Shown here one piece after another: positions 1-8,358 of a DNA stretch of 60,746 nucleotides. Within the stretch, counting starts at the first letter, position 1; every line of letters begins with the position of its first letter. The DNA comes from a bacterium (GTDB taxonomy: Bacteria > SZUA-182 > SZUA-191 > JAJRXT01). The notes below the pieces were generated by a model, which had not been told where the DNA came from, searched no databases, and saw nothing but the letters and a program-made list of their open reading frames with translations. Position numbers and translations under genes: made by a program. The DNA lies in assembly GCA_024276125.1 (NCBI GenBank), contig JAJRXT010000150.1, positions 1 through 60,746 on the forward strand, written 5' to 3'.

Positions 1-204
1 GCCGAAAAACGAGCTGGCAAATATAGTGGAACCATCTTTTAGTATAGACAGATTTACCACGCTGGCGCCAATATCCAAAAGAGCGACTATCTCCTGATTA
101 TCTTTCTTATAATTTGTTTCATATTGATTTTCTAATGCCAATATGCTACTATCAACTACGACTGGTTTTAATCCCGCCCGTTTTATGATATCAAGCAAAG
201 ACAT
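1..204 (-). CDS. pilM: PilM, C-terminal continuation (partial, frame-shifted)
   Basis: Continues the PilM protein of the upstream N-terminal piece in the -1 frame and runs off the window start. The reading begins MSLLDIIKRAGLKPVVVD, then LALENQYETNY and ALLDIGASVVNLSIL, which is the normal middle of PilM (actin-like ATPase that assembles under the type IV pilus inner-membrane platform). The preceding frame stops at TAA 206-204, and an ATG lies directly on that stop (TAATG, ATG at 204-202), so termination-reinitiation could yield a two-piece protein. Adding one A to the eight-A run at 218-211 restores one continuous frame. I see this frame directly; whether the break is real or a homopolymer error cannot be told here. 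Confidence 0.65.
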   Translation of the reverse strand, partial: MSLLDIIKRAGLKPVVVDSSILALENQYETNYKKDNQEIVALLDIGASVVNLSILKDGSTIFASSFFG

Positions 205-638
205 TACATATTTTTTTTAGCGGCGACCAGCAGTAATTCTATTTTTTTGGCGCCCGGCATAGTGGGAAGAATTTGAAAATCTACATACGCATCATTTGCA
301 TCAAAAGATAAATACTGATCAGCCTCCCAGCGTACCCTTTCGTTTAGTTCATCATCAGAAGTATGCTGTATGGAAATTTTTTTGATATTTACAGAAGGAC
401 CGGATAGAGCCAGCGCTACATTTTTGTTTTTTATACGGTGTTTTTTATAAATTCGGCTAATAACGCTGGCCACTAAGTCGCAATCAAAAAATTCACCGTC
501 TCTCATAGCCATAGCCGGCATATTCTCTATAGCTAATGTACTAAGAGATAAGCCTTTGTGGGTAGATGTGAGCTGTACTGCTTTTACACAGCTGCTGCCA
601 ATATCTAAGCCTACTAAATTTCCCTTGGAAAACAACAT
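204..638 (-). CDS. pilM: Type IV pilus assembly protein PilM, N-terminal part (144 aa)
   Basis: Begins MLFSKGNLVGLDIGSSCVKAVQL; the GLDIGSS..K phosphate-binding loop is typical of PilM/FtsA actin-like ATPases. PilM sits in the cytoplasm and links PilN/PilO to the pilus motor. Family length is about 350 aa, but this frame stops after 144 aa (..ELLLVAAKKNM), exactly where the family continues AAKK..(L/I)..AGL.P.VVD; that continuation is present in the next frame. The start is supported by an AAGGAGG Shine-Dalgarno site about six bases upstream and a TTGACA/TATCTT promoter. Divergent from the pyrophosphatase gene. The rest of a pilMNO operon would lie outside the window. Confidence 0.8.
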   Translation of the reverse strand: MLFSKGNLVGLDIGSSCVKAVQLTSTHKGLSLSTLAIENMPAMAMRDGEFFDCDLVASVISRIYKKHRIKNKNVALALSGPSVNIKKISIQHTSDDELNERVRWEADQYLSFDANDAYVDFQILPTMPGAKKIELLLVAAKKNM

Positions 639-661
639 GATTATCCTCCTTGATTTAAGCT

Positions 662-690
662 AAGATACTGCAAAACACCAAATATGTCAA
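662..690 (-). promoter_or_regulatory. Sigma70-type promoter for pilM
   Basis: On the minus strand TTGACA (690-685), a 17-base spacer and TATCTT (667-662), followed by the pilM ribosome site. It lies in the 91-base divergent gap between pilM and the pyrophosphatase gene. Confidence 0.55.
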
Positions 691-713
691 GCTTGAATCA
701 ACACTGTTTTGCA
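669..713. promoter_or_regulatory. Nested palindrome over the pilM promoter
   Basis: TGCAAAACA (669-677) is repeated inverted as TGTTTTGCA (705-713), and the perfect palindrome TCAAGCTTGA (687-696) sits at its centre. The arms flank and cover the pilM -35 box, as an operator for both divergent genes would. This is inference from symmetry only. Confidence 0.3.
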
Positions 714-729
714 TAAGGTTCATTAAATT

Positions 730-2376
730 ATGGATGAAACAATTTATGTGATCGGGCACAAAAACCCCGATACTGATTCTATATGTGCGGCTATATCTTA
801 CGCGCACCTTAAACAAGCCCAAGGCAGTAAAAAGGTTTTACCCGCCAGAGCCGGCAGCATAAACCTGCAAACTGAATTTGTACTTGATTTTTTCGGAGTT
901 TGCGCACCTAAATTTTTACCGGATGTGGTTGCCAAGGTAAACCAGGCCATGACTGCTAAAGTGATTTCCTGTCAGAAGAAAACCTCATTAAAAGAAATAC
1001 TGCGTATAATGGAAGAAAAAAATGTGCGCATGATTCCGCTTATAAACAAAGAGAATCATTACCACGGCATGGTAAGTCTGTTTGATATAGCCCATGAATT
1101 TCGCAAAGAAGCCAATCCCAAAACCTGTAGAAAAATTTTTACATCTATAGAGCATATTAACAAGGCGCTCGGCGGAAAATTATTATACGGCTATAAAACA
1201 GATGAAACCTTTGAGGGCGAATACCTTGTCGGAGCTATGGAAAAGGACTCTTTTGTAAAAACTATGAGTTCCTTAAAATCCCATAACTGCCTGCTGATTA
1301 CCGGAGACAGAACGGAAATTCAGAAAGCGGCTATAAAAAGCAAAATAAGAGCGCTTATTGTAAGCGGGGGATTATGCGTTGATAAACAAATAGAACAACT
1401 AGCCGAAACATATAATGTAAATCTTATCATCTCTCCATATGATACGGCTACTACCGTGGGACTGGTTAGATTAAGCACGCCGGCTTATAAAATTGCCCAG
1501 CGCTATGACGGTTATCTTTATATGGATGAACACTTAGAGAATGCCCGCCTAAAGATTCTAAAATCATATAACCGCGGTCTTGCGGTTTTGGATGAGACGC
1601 AAAGACTAATGGGAATAATTACCATGGCAGACCTGTTGCGCTTTCCTAAAACCAAATTGATTATGGTGGACCATAATGAAATATCTCAGGCGGTAGACGG
1701 TATCGAAGAAGCGGAAATTTTAGAAGTAATAGATCATCACCGATTAGGCAATCTGCAAACCATACATCCCATTTTATTTATCAATCAGCCGGTAGGCAGT
1801 ACCTGCACTCTGGTCGCCGGTTTTTTCTTTGAACAAAATATCAAGCTGGATACTAAAACAGCCGGACTTTTGGCATCTGGAATTATATCAGATACGCTAA
1901 ATCTTAAATCCCCCACCGCAACATCAGTGGATAAGCAAATGCTGGATAAATTAAACCGGACAGCTAAACTTAACTTAAGCGATTATGCCAATAAAATGCT
2001 CAGCGCCGGAGTGAGTATTGTCGGACGCAGTCTTGAGGAGATTATTATAAATGATTTCAAGGAGTACGAACAGGATAAAATAAATTTGGGAGTAGGGCAG
2101 ATTGAAGTAATCGGCTTTAGTGAATTTGAAAAACTTAAAATAAAGCTTATTGATAAAATAAAGGAAATAAAACACGTACGAGGCTATAATTTTGCAGCCT
2201 TACTTGTAACCGATATTTCTACCTCCAAGAGCCTGTTGATTTTTGATGGAACCAGTAATTTGACTAATCGATTGGGATATCCGATATTAGAGCCGCATCT
2301 CGCAGAGTTAAAAGGCATACTATCACGCAAAAAGCAATTACTACCGCATCTTTTGAGTATTTTTAAGGAAAATTAA
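730..2376 (+). CDS. ppaC: Manganese-dependent (family II) inorganic pyrophosphatase with CBS and DRTGG domains
   Basis: Hydrolyses pyrophosphate to phosphate in the cytosol. The N-terminal DHH domain begins with HKNPDTDS (residues 10-17, metal ligands). A regulatory insert follows: one CBS motif at about 70-130, a DRTGG domain at about 135-245 and the second CBS motif at about 250-305. The catalytic domain then resumes with VDHNE (about 315) and VIDHHRLG (about 335, DHH motif), and the C-terminal DHHA2 domain ends in SRKK (about 532-535), which binds the substrate. At 548 aa it matches the CBS-PPase subfamily, in which adenine nucleotides (and diadenosine polyphosphates through DRTGG) regulate activity. 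Single gene, divergent from pilM; ends TAA. Confidence 0.95.
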   Translation: MDETIYVIGHKNPDTDSICAAISYAHLKQAQGSKKVLPARAGSINLQTEFVLDFFGVCAPKFLPDVVAKVNQAMTAKVISCQKKTSLKEILRIMEEKNVRMIPLINKENHYHGMVSLFDIAHEFRKEANPKTCRKIFTSIEHINKALGGKLLYGYKTDETFEGEYLVGAMEKDSFVKTMSSLKSHNCLLITGDRTEIQKAAIKSKIRALIVSGGLCVDKQIEQLAETYNVNLIISPYDTATTVGLVRLSTPAYKIAQRYDGYLYMDEHLENARLKILKSYNRGLAVLDETQRLMGIITMADLLRFPKTKLIMVDHNEISQAVDGIEEAEILEVIDHHRLGNLQTIHPILFINQPVGSTCTLVAGFFFEQNIKLDTKTAGLLASGIISDTLNLKSPTATSVDKQMLDKLNRTAKLNLSDYANKMLSAGVSIVGRSLEEIIINDFKEYEQDKINLGVGQIEVIGFSEFEKLKIKLIDKIKEIKHVRGYNFAALLVTDISTSKSLLIFDGTSNLTNRLGYPILEPHLAELKGILSRKKQLLPHLLSIFKEN

Positions 2377-2380
2377 AAAT

Positions 2381-2615
2381 GTAGGGTGGAACAAGCCCAT
2401 ATTGGAAATAAGCCTACCAAAATAAAGATATTAAGCCTACGTTTTTGATAGTTGTAGTTCCACCATGCTTATCTTATAACTAATTGCAATTGTGGTGGAT
2501 TCGGGGTAATCTTTAGGTTATTTAACGTTCTTTACTTTTTTAAGATAACCCGTTATATAAGACCCCTTAATCCACCCTACAATGTTGTTGTTATGTTTTT
2601 TTTCGTAACATGAGT
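2381..2615. repeat. MITE-like element, family A copy 1
   Basis: About 235 bp with inner ends GTAGGGTGGA (2381) and TCCACCCTAC (ending 2580) and one outer end resembling TTTCGTAACATGAGT (2601-2615). The interior carries a conserved GGTGGATTCGGGGTAAT block and a TTTTTTAAGATAACC block. Four other copies lie at about 5134, 43511, 44207 and 50013. The remainder of the gene-free stretch 2377-2795 holds this element and one hairpin. Confidence 0.75.
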
Positions 2616-2708
2616 CAAACAAATATATTTTCAAAAATGAGTCGCTTAACTTAATGGCATTGAGGACAAGCCTCTCCCCTACGGGGTAATAAAATCAATT
2701 AGTTCTAC

Positions 2709-2733
2709 GTTTCGGGGTGAGACATCCCGAAAC
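2709..2733. repeat. Palindromic hairpin, family C (GTTTCGGG)
   Basis: GTTTCGGGG..CCCGAAAC stem with a short GAGAC-like loop. The same stem recurs about ten times in intergenic DNA of this window. It lies upstream of the ECF-type ATPase gene. Confidence 0.6.
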
Positions 2734-2795
2734 ATAGCCATAGACAGCTTAAAAACACTTAAAACCTATTACAGAAACATAAGGTTTTCATCTAC

Positions 2796-3644
2796 ATGCC
2801 GCTTGAAATTTGCAATATATCTTATCATAGCGCACAAGATGAGAACTTAAGTAAACCAATATTACAAGATATTAATTTTAAAGTGGAAAATGGCGATTTT
2901 TGGGGGATTTTAGGGGCAAGCGGAGCCGGTAAAACAACCTTACTTAAATTACTCGCAGGATTCATACGCCCAACAAAGGGTAAGATACGTTTGTCCGCTT
3001 CTAAAAAGAATTTCCCTGCGTTAGACATAGGTTTGGTATTTCAATATCCCGAGCAGCAATTCTTTCAATATACCATAGCGGATGATTTAGGCTATGTATT
3101 AAAACAGCGCCGCTTGCCGCAATCCCAAATAGATGAGCGTTGCGATAAGGTTTTGGCAAAAGTAGGGCTTTGCTATGACAAGTTAAAAAACCGCTCGCCA
3201 TTTACCTTATCCCACGGACAACAGCGCCGGCTGGCTATTGCATGCGTACTTATAAATAATCCGTTGGTACTGCTTTTGGATGAGCCGACTATCGGACTTG
3301 ACTGGCGGGCGCGGCAATCTGTATTGCATTGGATACAAAAGCTCAATTTATACGATAAGGTAACTATTATAATAACCGGCTCCTCTCTTGAGCCATTACA
3401 AGAGAACGTACAAAAATTACTTTTATTGGATAATGGCGGGCAAGCCTTTTGCGGAACGGCGGACAGGTTGTTTTCAGAGCCGCAAACATTAACCAAGGCC
3501 GGTATTTATTTACCGCCATTACTGGAATTGGTCACAAAACTAGCTGAATATGGCTATGTAATTAAATATCCGGTGGACGATTTAACGCAGGTATTAATTC
3601 CCTTAAGGGAATTTTTAACCAAACAGAAAAGGTTCCGTAGATAA
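2796..3644 (+). CDS. ECF/CbiO-type ABC transporter ATP-binding protein
   Basis: ATPase of an energy-coupling-factor or cobalt/nickel-type importer (EcfA/CbiO family). Seen: Walker A GASGAGKTT (40-48), Q-loop in FQYPEQQFF (Q83, the PEQQ form typical of EcfA), signature LSHGQQRR (138-145), Walker B LVLLLDEP (157-164) and D-loop GLDW. The usual switch histidine after Walker B is missing: the strand reads TIIITGSSLEPL, with Ser where VSHD is expected. Length 282 aa is normal. No EcfT or second EcfA neighbours it, so partners must be elsewhere, or the protein has drifted. Stands alone between two repeat blocks; ends TAA. Confidence 0.85.
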   Translation: MPLEICNISYHSAQDENLSKPILQDINFKVENGDFWGILGASGAGKTTLLKLLAGFIRPTKGKIRLSASKKNFPALDIGLVFQYPEQQFFQYTIADDLGYVLKQRRLPQSQIDERCDKVLAKVGLCYDKLKNRSPFTLSHGQQRRLAIACVLINNPLVLLLDEPTIGLDWRARQSVLHWIQKLNLYDKVTIIITGSSLEPLQENVQKLLLLDNGGQAFCGTADRLFSEPQTLTKAGIYLPPLLELVTKLAEYGYVIKYPVDDLTQVLIPLREFLTKQKRFRR

Positions 3645-3762
3645 ATCAAACAATGTGCTTTAATCTCATTTGACATTTATTAGCTATACCTATAAACTAT
3701 ATGTTACTGCATGTAAGGTTATATGGGGGGCGGCAACCTTCAATGCCATTAAGTTAAGGAAA

Positions 3763-3855
3763 TTGTCATTTAAAACGAAACTGAGTGAAGTGAAGAATCT
3801 ACCTCCATATGCGAGATGCGAGCAGATTCTTCGGCTTCCAGCCTCAGAATGACAG
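3763..3855. repeat. Inverted-repeat element, family B copy 1
   Basis: Starts TGTCATT and ends AATGACAGG, with a GAAGAATCTAC block inverted as GCAGATTCTTC around a short centre. It fills most of the 345-base gap 3645-3989 before the tRNA operon. Eight further clear copies occur in the window. Confidence 0.7.
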
Positions 3856-3946
3856 GCTAAAAAAAGCTTTTCATTACAGTATAAAGCTTAACTTAATGGC
3901 ATTGAGGGCAGCATTATGCCATAATCCACACACGATAATATTTCAC

Positions 3947-3975
3947 TTGACAATATCCTGACCCTTTGCTATCCT
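3947..3975 (+). promoter_or_regulatory. Promoter of the tRNA operon
   Basis: TTGACA (3947-3952), 17-base spacer, TATCCT (3970-3975). Predicted transcription start is about 3982, eight bases before tRNA-Gly. Near-consensus, as expected for a stable-RNA operon. Confidence 0.75.
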
Positions 3976-3989
3976 ATTGTTGCATTTGT

Positions 3990-4064
3990 GCGGGAATAGC
4001 TCAGCGGTAGAGCATCGCCTTGCCAAGGCGAGGGTCGCGGGTTCAAATCCCGTTTCCCGCTCCA
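3990..4064 (+). tRNA. tRNA-Gly (GCC)
   Basis: Complete cloverleaf: acceptor GCGGGAA/TTCCCGC, D-arm GCTC..GAGC, anticodon loop TTGCCAA (GCC), T-arm GCGGGTTCAAATCCCGT, discriminator T and encoded CCA (4062-4064). First gene of a three-tRNA operon. Confidence 0.97.
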
Positions 4065-4067
4065 GTC

Positions 4068-4143
4068 GGCGGCATAGCCAAGTGGCTAAGGCAGAGGTCT
4101 GCAAAACCTTTATTCCCCGGTTCGAGTCCGGGTGCCGCCTCCA
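4068..4143 (+). tRNA. tRNA-Cys (GCA)
   Basis: Acceptor GGCGGCA/TGCCGCC, anticodon loop CTGCAAA (GCA), T-loop GGTTCGAGTCC and encoded CCA (4141-4143). It begins three bases after tRNA-Gly. Confidence 0.97.
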
Positions 4144-4149
4144 TAATAC

Positions 4150-4237
4150 GCCGAGGTGGCGGAATTGGTAGACGCAAGGGACTTAAAATCCCTCGAAGTT
4201 AAACTTCGTGCCGGTTCGATTCCGGCTCTCGGCACCA
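4150..4237 (+). tRNA. tRNA-Leu (UAA anticodon)
   Basis: Class II tRNA with a long variable arm (CTCGAAGTTAAACTTCG). Acceptor GCCGAGG/TCTCGGC with a terminal G-T wobble, anticodon loop CTTAAAA (UAA, reading UUA) and encoded CCA (4235-4237). The anticodon UAA reads leucine codons and is not a stop suppressor. Confidence 0.97.
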
Positions 4238-5133
4238 TCAACTTATTGTATGTCTTATTATTTTGGATACTTCGTTTTTTCCCCACAGTAGCTTACCTAG
4301 CGATTGGATTCAAATCCATTTCCTAAGGGTCTGACTGGTTTTTTTAACTACCTTGATAGCTTAAAAGCTTATTATATTACATAATTTGATATTAAATCAA
4401 GGAACTCTTACTGAGTCAAAATATCGCCAACAAAAAAATCTGACAGTTAATTTAACCCTTAGGAATTGTATACGAAACAAGTTGTGCGTTTTAGCGCTAA
4501 TTCAATGATTTTACTTATTTTTAGATCGCCTGAATATGAGCAAAATAAATGTACAAATTATTTCGTGACAAATTCCCAAGCTCCTGTATAGGAAACCATA
4601 CAATCATGAAAACCATAACTAGTTTAAATTACTGCATTAATTTGGCATAGAGGTGTAGTTCGCTCAACAACATCAATTAGTTATGTACAATCTGTTAATA
4701 TTCAAACCTTAGTTGCAATCAAAAGAACATTGATTTGGCGCTCTTAAGTCGTCTCTGACTTAAGAGTCTTCAATAGGTCGGGCTTAAGGGACAAGCCCGA
4801 CTACCGTGATATTTTGAATGCAGCTTAGTATAAATCGTTCCAAGCGAAGAATATAATTAGCCATTTCGCTTTAGATTAAGGGCTTAAGGAAAAATAAGTT
4901 GTGCCTTTTAGCGCTAAGATTTGGGTTAGATTCAAAACGATCTGATTAAAACAAAATTTGAGGACTAGCAGCGCTAATTCGATAATTTTGTTTTTGAAGA
5001 TCGTTTGAATATGGCTTAGAAGGTTAGATGCAAAAATGTGGAAGTTATTTTTTCTTAGACCCTAAGTTAAAACGGCAATCACAATATCCGTCCCAAGGGC
5101 GCTTTGTTCTTATAAAAACAACCAATAATTAAT
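4238..5133. other. Gene-free stretch with decayed direct repeats
   Basis: No coding frame I can support. A segment containing AAGTTGTGC-TTTTAGCGCTAA occurs at about 4478-4500 and again at about 4889-4911, each followed by a partly similar GATC(G)-TTTGAATATGG-like stretch (about 4525-4545, 5000-5020), suggesting remnants of a repeated element. A short hairpin GTCGGGCTT..AAGCCCGAC lies at about 4778-4801. The rest shows nothing I recognise. Confidence 0.4.
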
Positions 5134-5378
5134 AACTCATGTTACGCAAAGCGTACTTTTTGATGTAGGGTGGAACAAGCCTGTATTGGAAATAAAACTA
5201 AAAAAATATGTTAAGCCTACATTTTTAATAGTTGCGCATCCACCACACCTAGCGGTGAGCAATAGTGGTGGATTCGGGGTGATCTTTAGGTTATTGGGTG
5301 TTCTTTACTTTTTTAAGATAACCTGTTATATAAGACCACTTAATCCACCCTACAATGGCGTCTTGCGTAACATGACTT
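5134..5378. repeat. MITE-like element, family A copy 2 (best-preserved)
   Basis: Outer inverted ends AACTCATGTTACGCAAA (5134-5150) and TTGCGTAACATGACTT (5363-5378), inner ends GTAGGGTGGA (5165) and CCACCCTAC (to 5353). Total about 245 bp with no coding capacity. This copy defines the outer terminal repeat best. Confidence 0.8.
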
Positions 5379-6186
5379 AATAAGACTAAAATTGCCCCAA
5401 TCAGAACTATCAGAAATTATTAACCACAATCAGTATACAAATATTACGCTTTTAATATTATTAATTAGCGCCAAAACAAACCATGGCTAGATTCTTGCAT
5501 CTAAACAGGAAAGGCTAATAATGCCGGTACAGGGTATATCAAGCATATCCCTTTTCAATTAAATAGGGGAAGCAGAGCTTACGTGATGCAAAAACCTAAC
5601 CAAAATATTCTGTCTTGTCAAACTGCCGGATTTGAGAATCCAGACAACACATAAAAACTATAATGTTGGTCGGGTTAAACAAAGCGAAACCCAACAATCC
5701 ATTTTACGGGAAACAATATTAATAGCCACAATTAGCACATAAACACTGCTCATCTAATGTTATCAAGCAATTAAGTATCATAGCGCACCTGCCGGTGCGG
5801 ACTTATGCTGTCTGATTCTCAAAATTCGACACTTGTCAAAATGGCCGGATTTTGAGAATCAGACAGCATAAAATATATACATTAAGATCGGCCATGGGGC
5901 GGGTTTAAAAATCCGCGGCTACAAGCGGCTACAAAAGGATAAAAACAGGATTTCCTGTACTATAAACAAAGTGAATAATCTAACTCGCAAATTAACTCCC
6001 GAATTATTCGGGCTAATGGTTTTAATATGATATCAGAGCCTTGGCGGAGTTTATCCTGAGCTTACCGAAAGCTCAGCGTGACAGCTAGGGACATTTTACT
6101 AGACCGTAAATTTAAAAATAATCGGTCGCTTATCAATTTTTAAAGCGTTGTTAAATATTTTTAGTCAATAGGGGTGAACAAAACTT
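5379..6186. other. Gene-free leader region before rho
   Basis: Contains only repeats. There is a GTTGG..GGGTT/AACCCAAC inverted motif at about 5664-5698, a decayed relative of the 22-bp inverted repeat at about 5608-5652, a shorter palindrome CCCGAATTATTCGGG at 5998-6012 (also at 7606-7620 and, nearly identical, 7834-7848), and a TTATCCTGAGC..GCTCAGCGTGACA fragment at about 6050-6082. No riboswitch or promoter recognised with confidence. Confidence 0.4.
5804..5870. repeat. Perfect 22-bp inverted repeat
   Basis: Arms 5804-5825 and 5849-5870 are exact reverse complements (core CTGTCTGATTCTC / GAGAATCAGACAG). The 23-base centre itself contains GACACTTGTC. A degraded, partly deleted version lies about 200 bases upstream. 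Could be a MITE end pair or a strong transcript hairpin. Confidence 0.7.
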
Positions 6187-7440
6187 ATGAATATTGCCGA
6201 ACTTAAACGGAAGAATATATCCGGATTAAGTAGTATAGCCAAGAAACTTGGGGTTGAAGGAACCAGTAGTATGCGAAGACAGGACCTTTTGTTCCGCATC
6301 CTTCAAGCTCAAACAGAAAAAAACGGTCTAATCTTCAGCGAGGGGGTCTTAGAGACTCTGCCGGACGGATTTGGATTCTTGCGGGCGCCGGATTACAATT
6401 ATCTGCCCGGTCCTGACGACATATACGTATCTCCTTCACAAATAAGGCGTTTTGATTTGCAGACAGGAGATACGGTATACGGACAGATACGTCCGCCTAA
6501 AGAAAATGAACGCTACTTTGCCCTGCTTAAAGTTGAGGCTATAAATTTTGAAGATCCGGAAGCGGCCAAAGACAAAATCCTTTTCGACAATCTAACTCCT
6601 TTATATCCTGAGCAGCGGATTAGATTAGAGAGAAGTCCCTCGGGACTTGATATGCGGGTTATGGACTTATTGACCCCCATTGGTATGGGACAGCGAGGCC
6701 TGATCGTAGCTTCTCCTCGAACGGGTAAAACCATGCTGTTACAGTCTATTGCCAATAGTATCGCCAAAAACCATCCCAAGGTAAGAATGATAGTATTGCT
6801 GATAGATGAACGGCCTGAAGAAGTTACTGATATGCAGCGCTCTGTAAAGGGAGAGGTGGTCAGTTCCACTTTCGACGAACCGGCGCAAAGACATATACAA
6901 GTTGCTGAAATAGTGCTGGATAAAGCTAAGCGGCTGGTGGAACATCACCATGATGTGGTAATATTATTAGATAGTATTACACGCTTGGCCAGAGCATATA
7001 ACAGCGTAAGTCCTCCCAGCGGAAAGGTTTTATCAGGCGGCTTAGATTCCAATGCGCTGCAAAAACCCAAACGCTTTTTTGGGGCGGCCAGAAATGTTGA
7101 GGAAGGCGGCAGCCTGACTATTATGGCTACTGCTTTGATTGATACAGGCAGCCGAATGGATGATGTTATATTTGAAGAGTTTAAAGGCACCGGTAATATG
7201 GAGCTTCACTTGGACAGACGCATAGCGGATAAACGCATCTTCCCGGCAATTGATCTAAATCGCTCAGGAACGCGTAAGGAAGAATTACTGTTTGACAAAA
7301 CTGAAATGAATCGGGCTTGGATTCTGCGTAAAATACTATCTCCGCTAAATCCAATAGAAGCAATGGAACTGCTTTTGGATAAATTGGGGCAGACAAAAAG
7401 CAATGCTGTTTTCCTAGAATCCATGAATAGAAACGGTTAA
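6187..7440 (+). CDS. rho: Transcription termination factor Rho
   Basis: Hexameric RNA-dependent ATPase that releases transcripts from RNA polymerase. Rho_N helical domain (1-45), RNA-binding cold-shock domain with GFGFLR (about 50-120), Walker A ASPRTGKT (175-182), Walker [11 protein letters not shown] (257-266), and the [19 protein letters not shown] and [17 protein letters not shown] loops that contact RNA and neighbouring subunits. 417 aa is the compact family length without the large N-terminal insert of some phyla. A purine-rich GGGGTGA precedes the ATG. First gene of a rho-rpmE-prfA-prmC series, though large gaps separate rho from rpmE. Confidence 0.97.
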   Translation: MNIAELKRKNISGLSSIAKKLGVEGTSSMRRQDLLFRILQAQTEKNGLIFSEGVLETLPDGFGFLRAPDYNYLPGPDDIYVSPSQIRRFDLQTGDTVYGQIRPPKENERYFALLKVEAINFEDPEAAKDKILFDNLTPLYPEQRIRLERSPSGLDMRVMDLLTPIGMGQRGLIVASPRTGKTMLLQSIANSIAKNHPKVRMIVLLIDERPEEVTDMQRSVKGEVVSSTFDEPAQRHIQVAEIVLDKAKRLVEHHHDVVILLDSITRLARAYNSVSPPSGKVLSGGLDSNALQKPKRFFGAARNVEEGGSLTIMATALIDTGSRMDDVIFEEFKGTGNMELHLDRRIADKRIFPAIDLNRSGTRKEELLFDKTEMNRAWILRKILSPLNPIEAMELLLDKLGQTKSNAVFLESMNRNG

Positions 7441-7971
7441 CCCGCATATTTCATGATACAAAAGCAATTATCTGCGAAAACAGCTTATAAAACTTTCATA
7501 ATAAGCCAATACTTAAGAAAGTACAATTTGTGTTTTTAAGCTTTTTGATTGGAAACGTAAAATGCCTATAATTTAAAGACGGTAAACATTGCTTTAAGAT
7601 TAAATCCCGAATTATTCGGGTTAAGGATATCTCACCCCAAAAATACACTTACAAAAGAACAAGTTGCATCTGATGTATCGCCCTGTTTTTTTTAAAATGG
7701 GTTAATTTGTTGTCATTTTGAACAAAGCTTGGAATTTACAACCTACGTTGGCAACCCCTCGTTAAAACATAAATAAAATTTAAAATTGATAAAATATTAA
7801 TTTAATTGTATAGTAACCTAATCTTACGTTTAACCCGAATAATTCGGGAGTTAATATGAAGCAATGCTTACCTTCTTGACATTATAGGCATTTCCGCTGA
7901 TAATTGCTATGTCTCATGAGATATGCGGGTTAATTGTACATAAACATAAATTAATAAGAAAGGACAATTTA
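7441..7971. other. Gene-free gap rho-rpmE
   Basis: About 530 bases without a supportable gene. Holds two copies of the 15-base palindrome CCCGAATTATTCGGG or its variant (7606-7620, 7834-7848). They could act as hairpins, but no clear U-tract follows. Nothing else recognised. Confidence 0.4.
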
Positions 7972-8199
7972 ATGAAAAAAGGTATTCATCCTAATTATGT
8001 AGAATCCAAAATTATTTGTAGTTGCGGCAGTATTATTGAAACAAGAGCTACCTTGCCGGAACTGCATATTGAGATTTGCTCCCAATGCCACCCGTTTTTT
8101 ACAGGTAAACAAAAATTTGTAGATACCGGCGGCAGAGTGGAAAGATTTCAAAAAAGATATAAGCAATTTATAGAAAAGGGCGCCGCAGGCACAAAATAA
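7972..8199 (+). CDS. rpmE: 50S ribosomal protein L31 (zinc-ribbon type)
   Basis: 75-aa large-subunit protein [10 protein letters not shown]... with the zinc-ligand cysteines C16, C18, C36 and C39 (CSCGS and CSQCHPF), that is the C+ form of L31. The start at 7972 was chosen because AGAAAGGAC lies just upstream and the family begins M(K)KGIHP; an in-frame upstream ATG at 7909 would add 21 unconserved residues. Sits between rho and prfA. Confidence 0.95.
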   Translation: MKKGIHPNYVESKIICSCGSIIETRATLPELHIEICSQCHPFFTGKQKFVDTGGRVERFQKRYKQFIEKGAAGTK

Positions 8200-8228
8200 T
8201 ATAATTTATATGTTTGATCTATTTGTAT

Positions 8229-8253
8229 GTTTCGGGATGTCTCATCCCGAAAC
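8229..8253. repeat. Palindromic hairpin, family C
   Basis: GTTTCGGGATG..CATCCCGAAAC stem between rpmE and prfA. Same sequence family as 2709-2733. Confidence 0.6.
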
Positions 8254-8358
8254 ACCATAATCTAAATATACCTATCCCGAATATTTTGGGGTGGGAGACT
8301 CATAAATATATAATTTAGTCCGTCAATAATAATATATAGGGAGGAGGTGTGAAAAGAT

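Noticed and set aside
3670-3852. 60-codon open frame after the ECF ATPase
   Set aside because: Most of it lies in a family B repeat; no ribosome site or recognisable protein.
4150-4237. UAA anticodon tRNA as a suppressor of the in-frame UAA codons
   Set aside because: An anticodon UAA reads UUA leucine codons; a UAA-stop suppressor would need UUA in the anticodon.
4296-4330. GGATTCAAATCC resembling a tRNA T-arm
   Set aside because: No matching acceptor, D- or anticodon arm can be built around it.
5186-5380. 64-codon open frame
   Set aside because: Entirely inside a family A element; other copies do not keep the frame.
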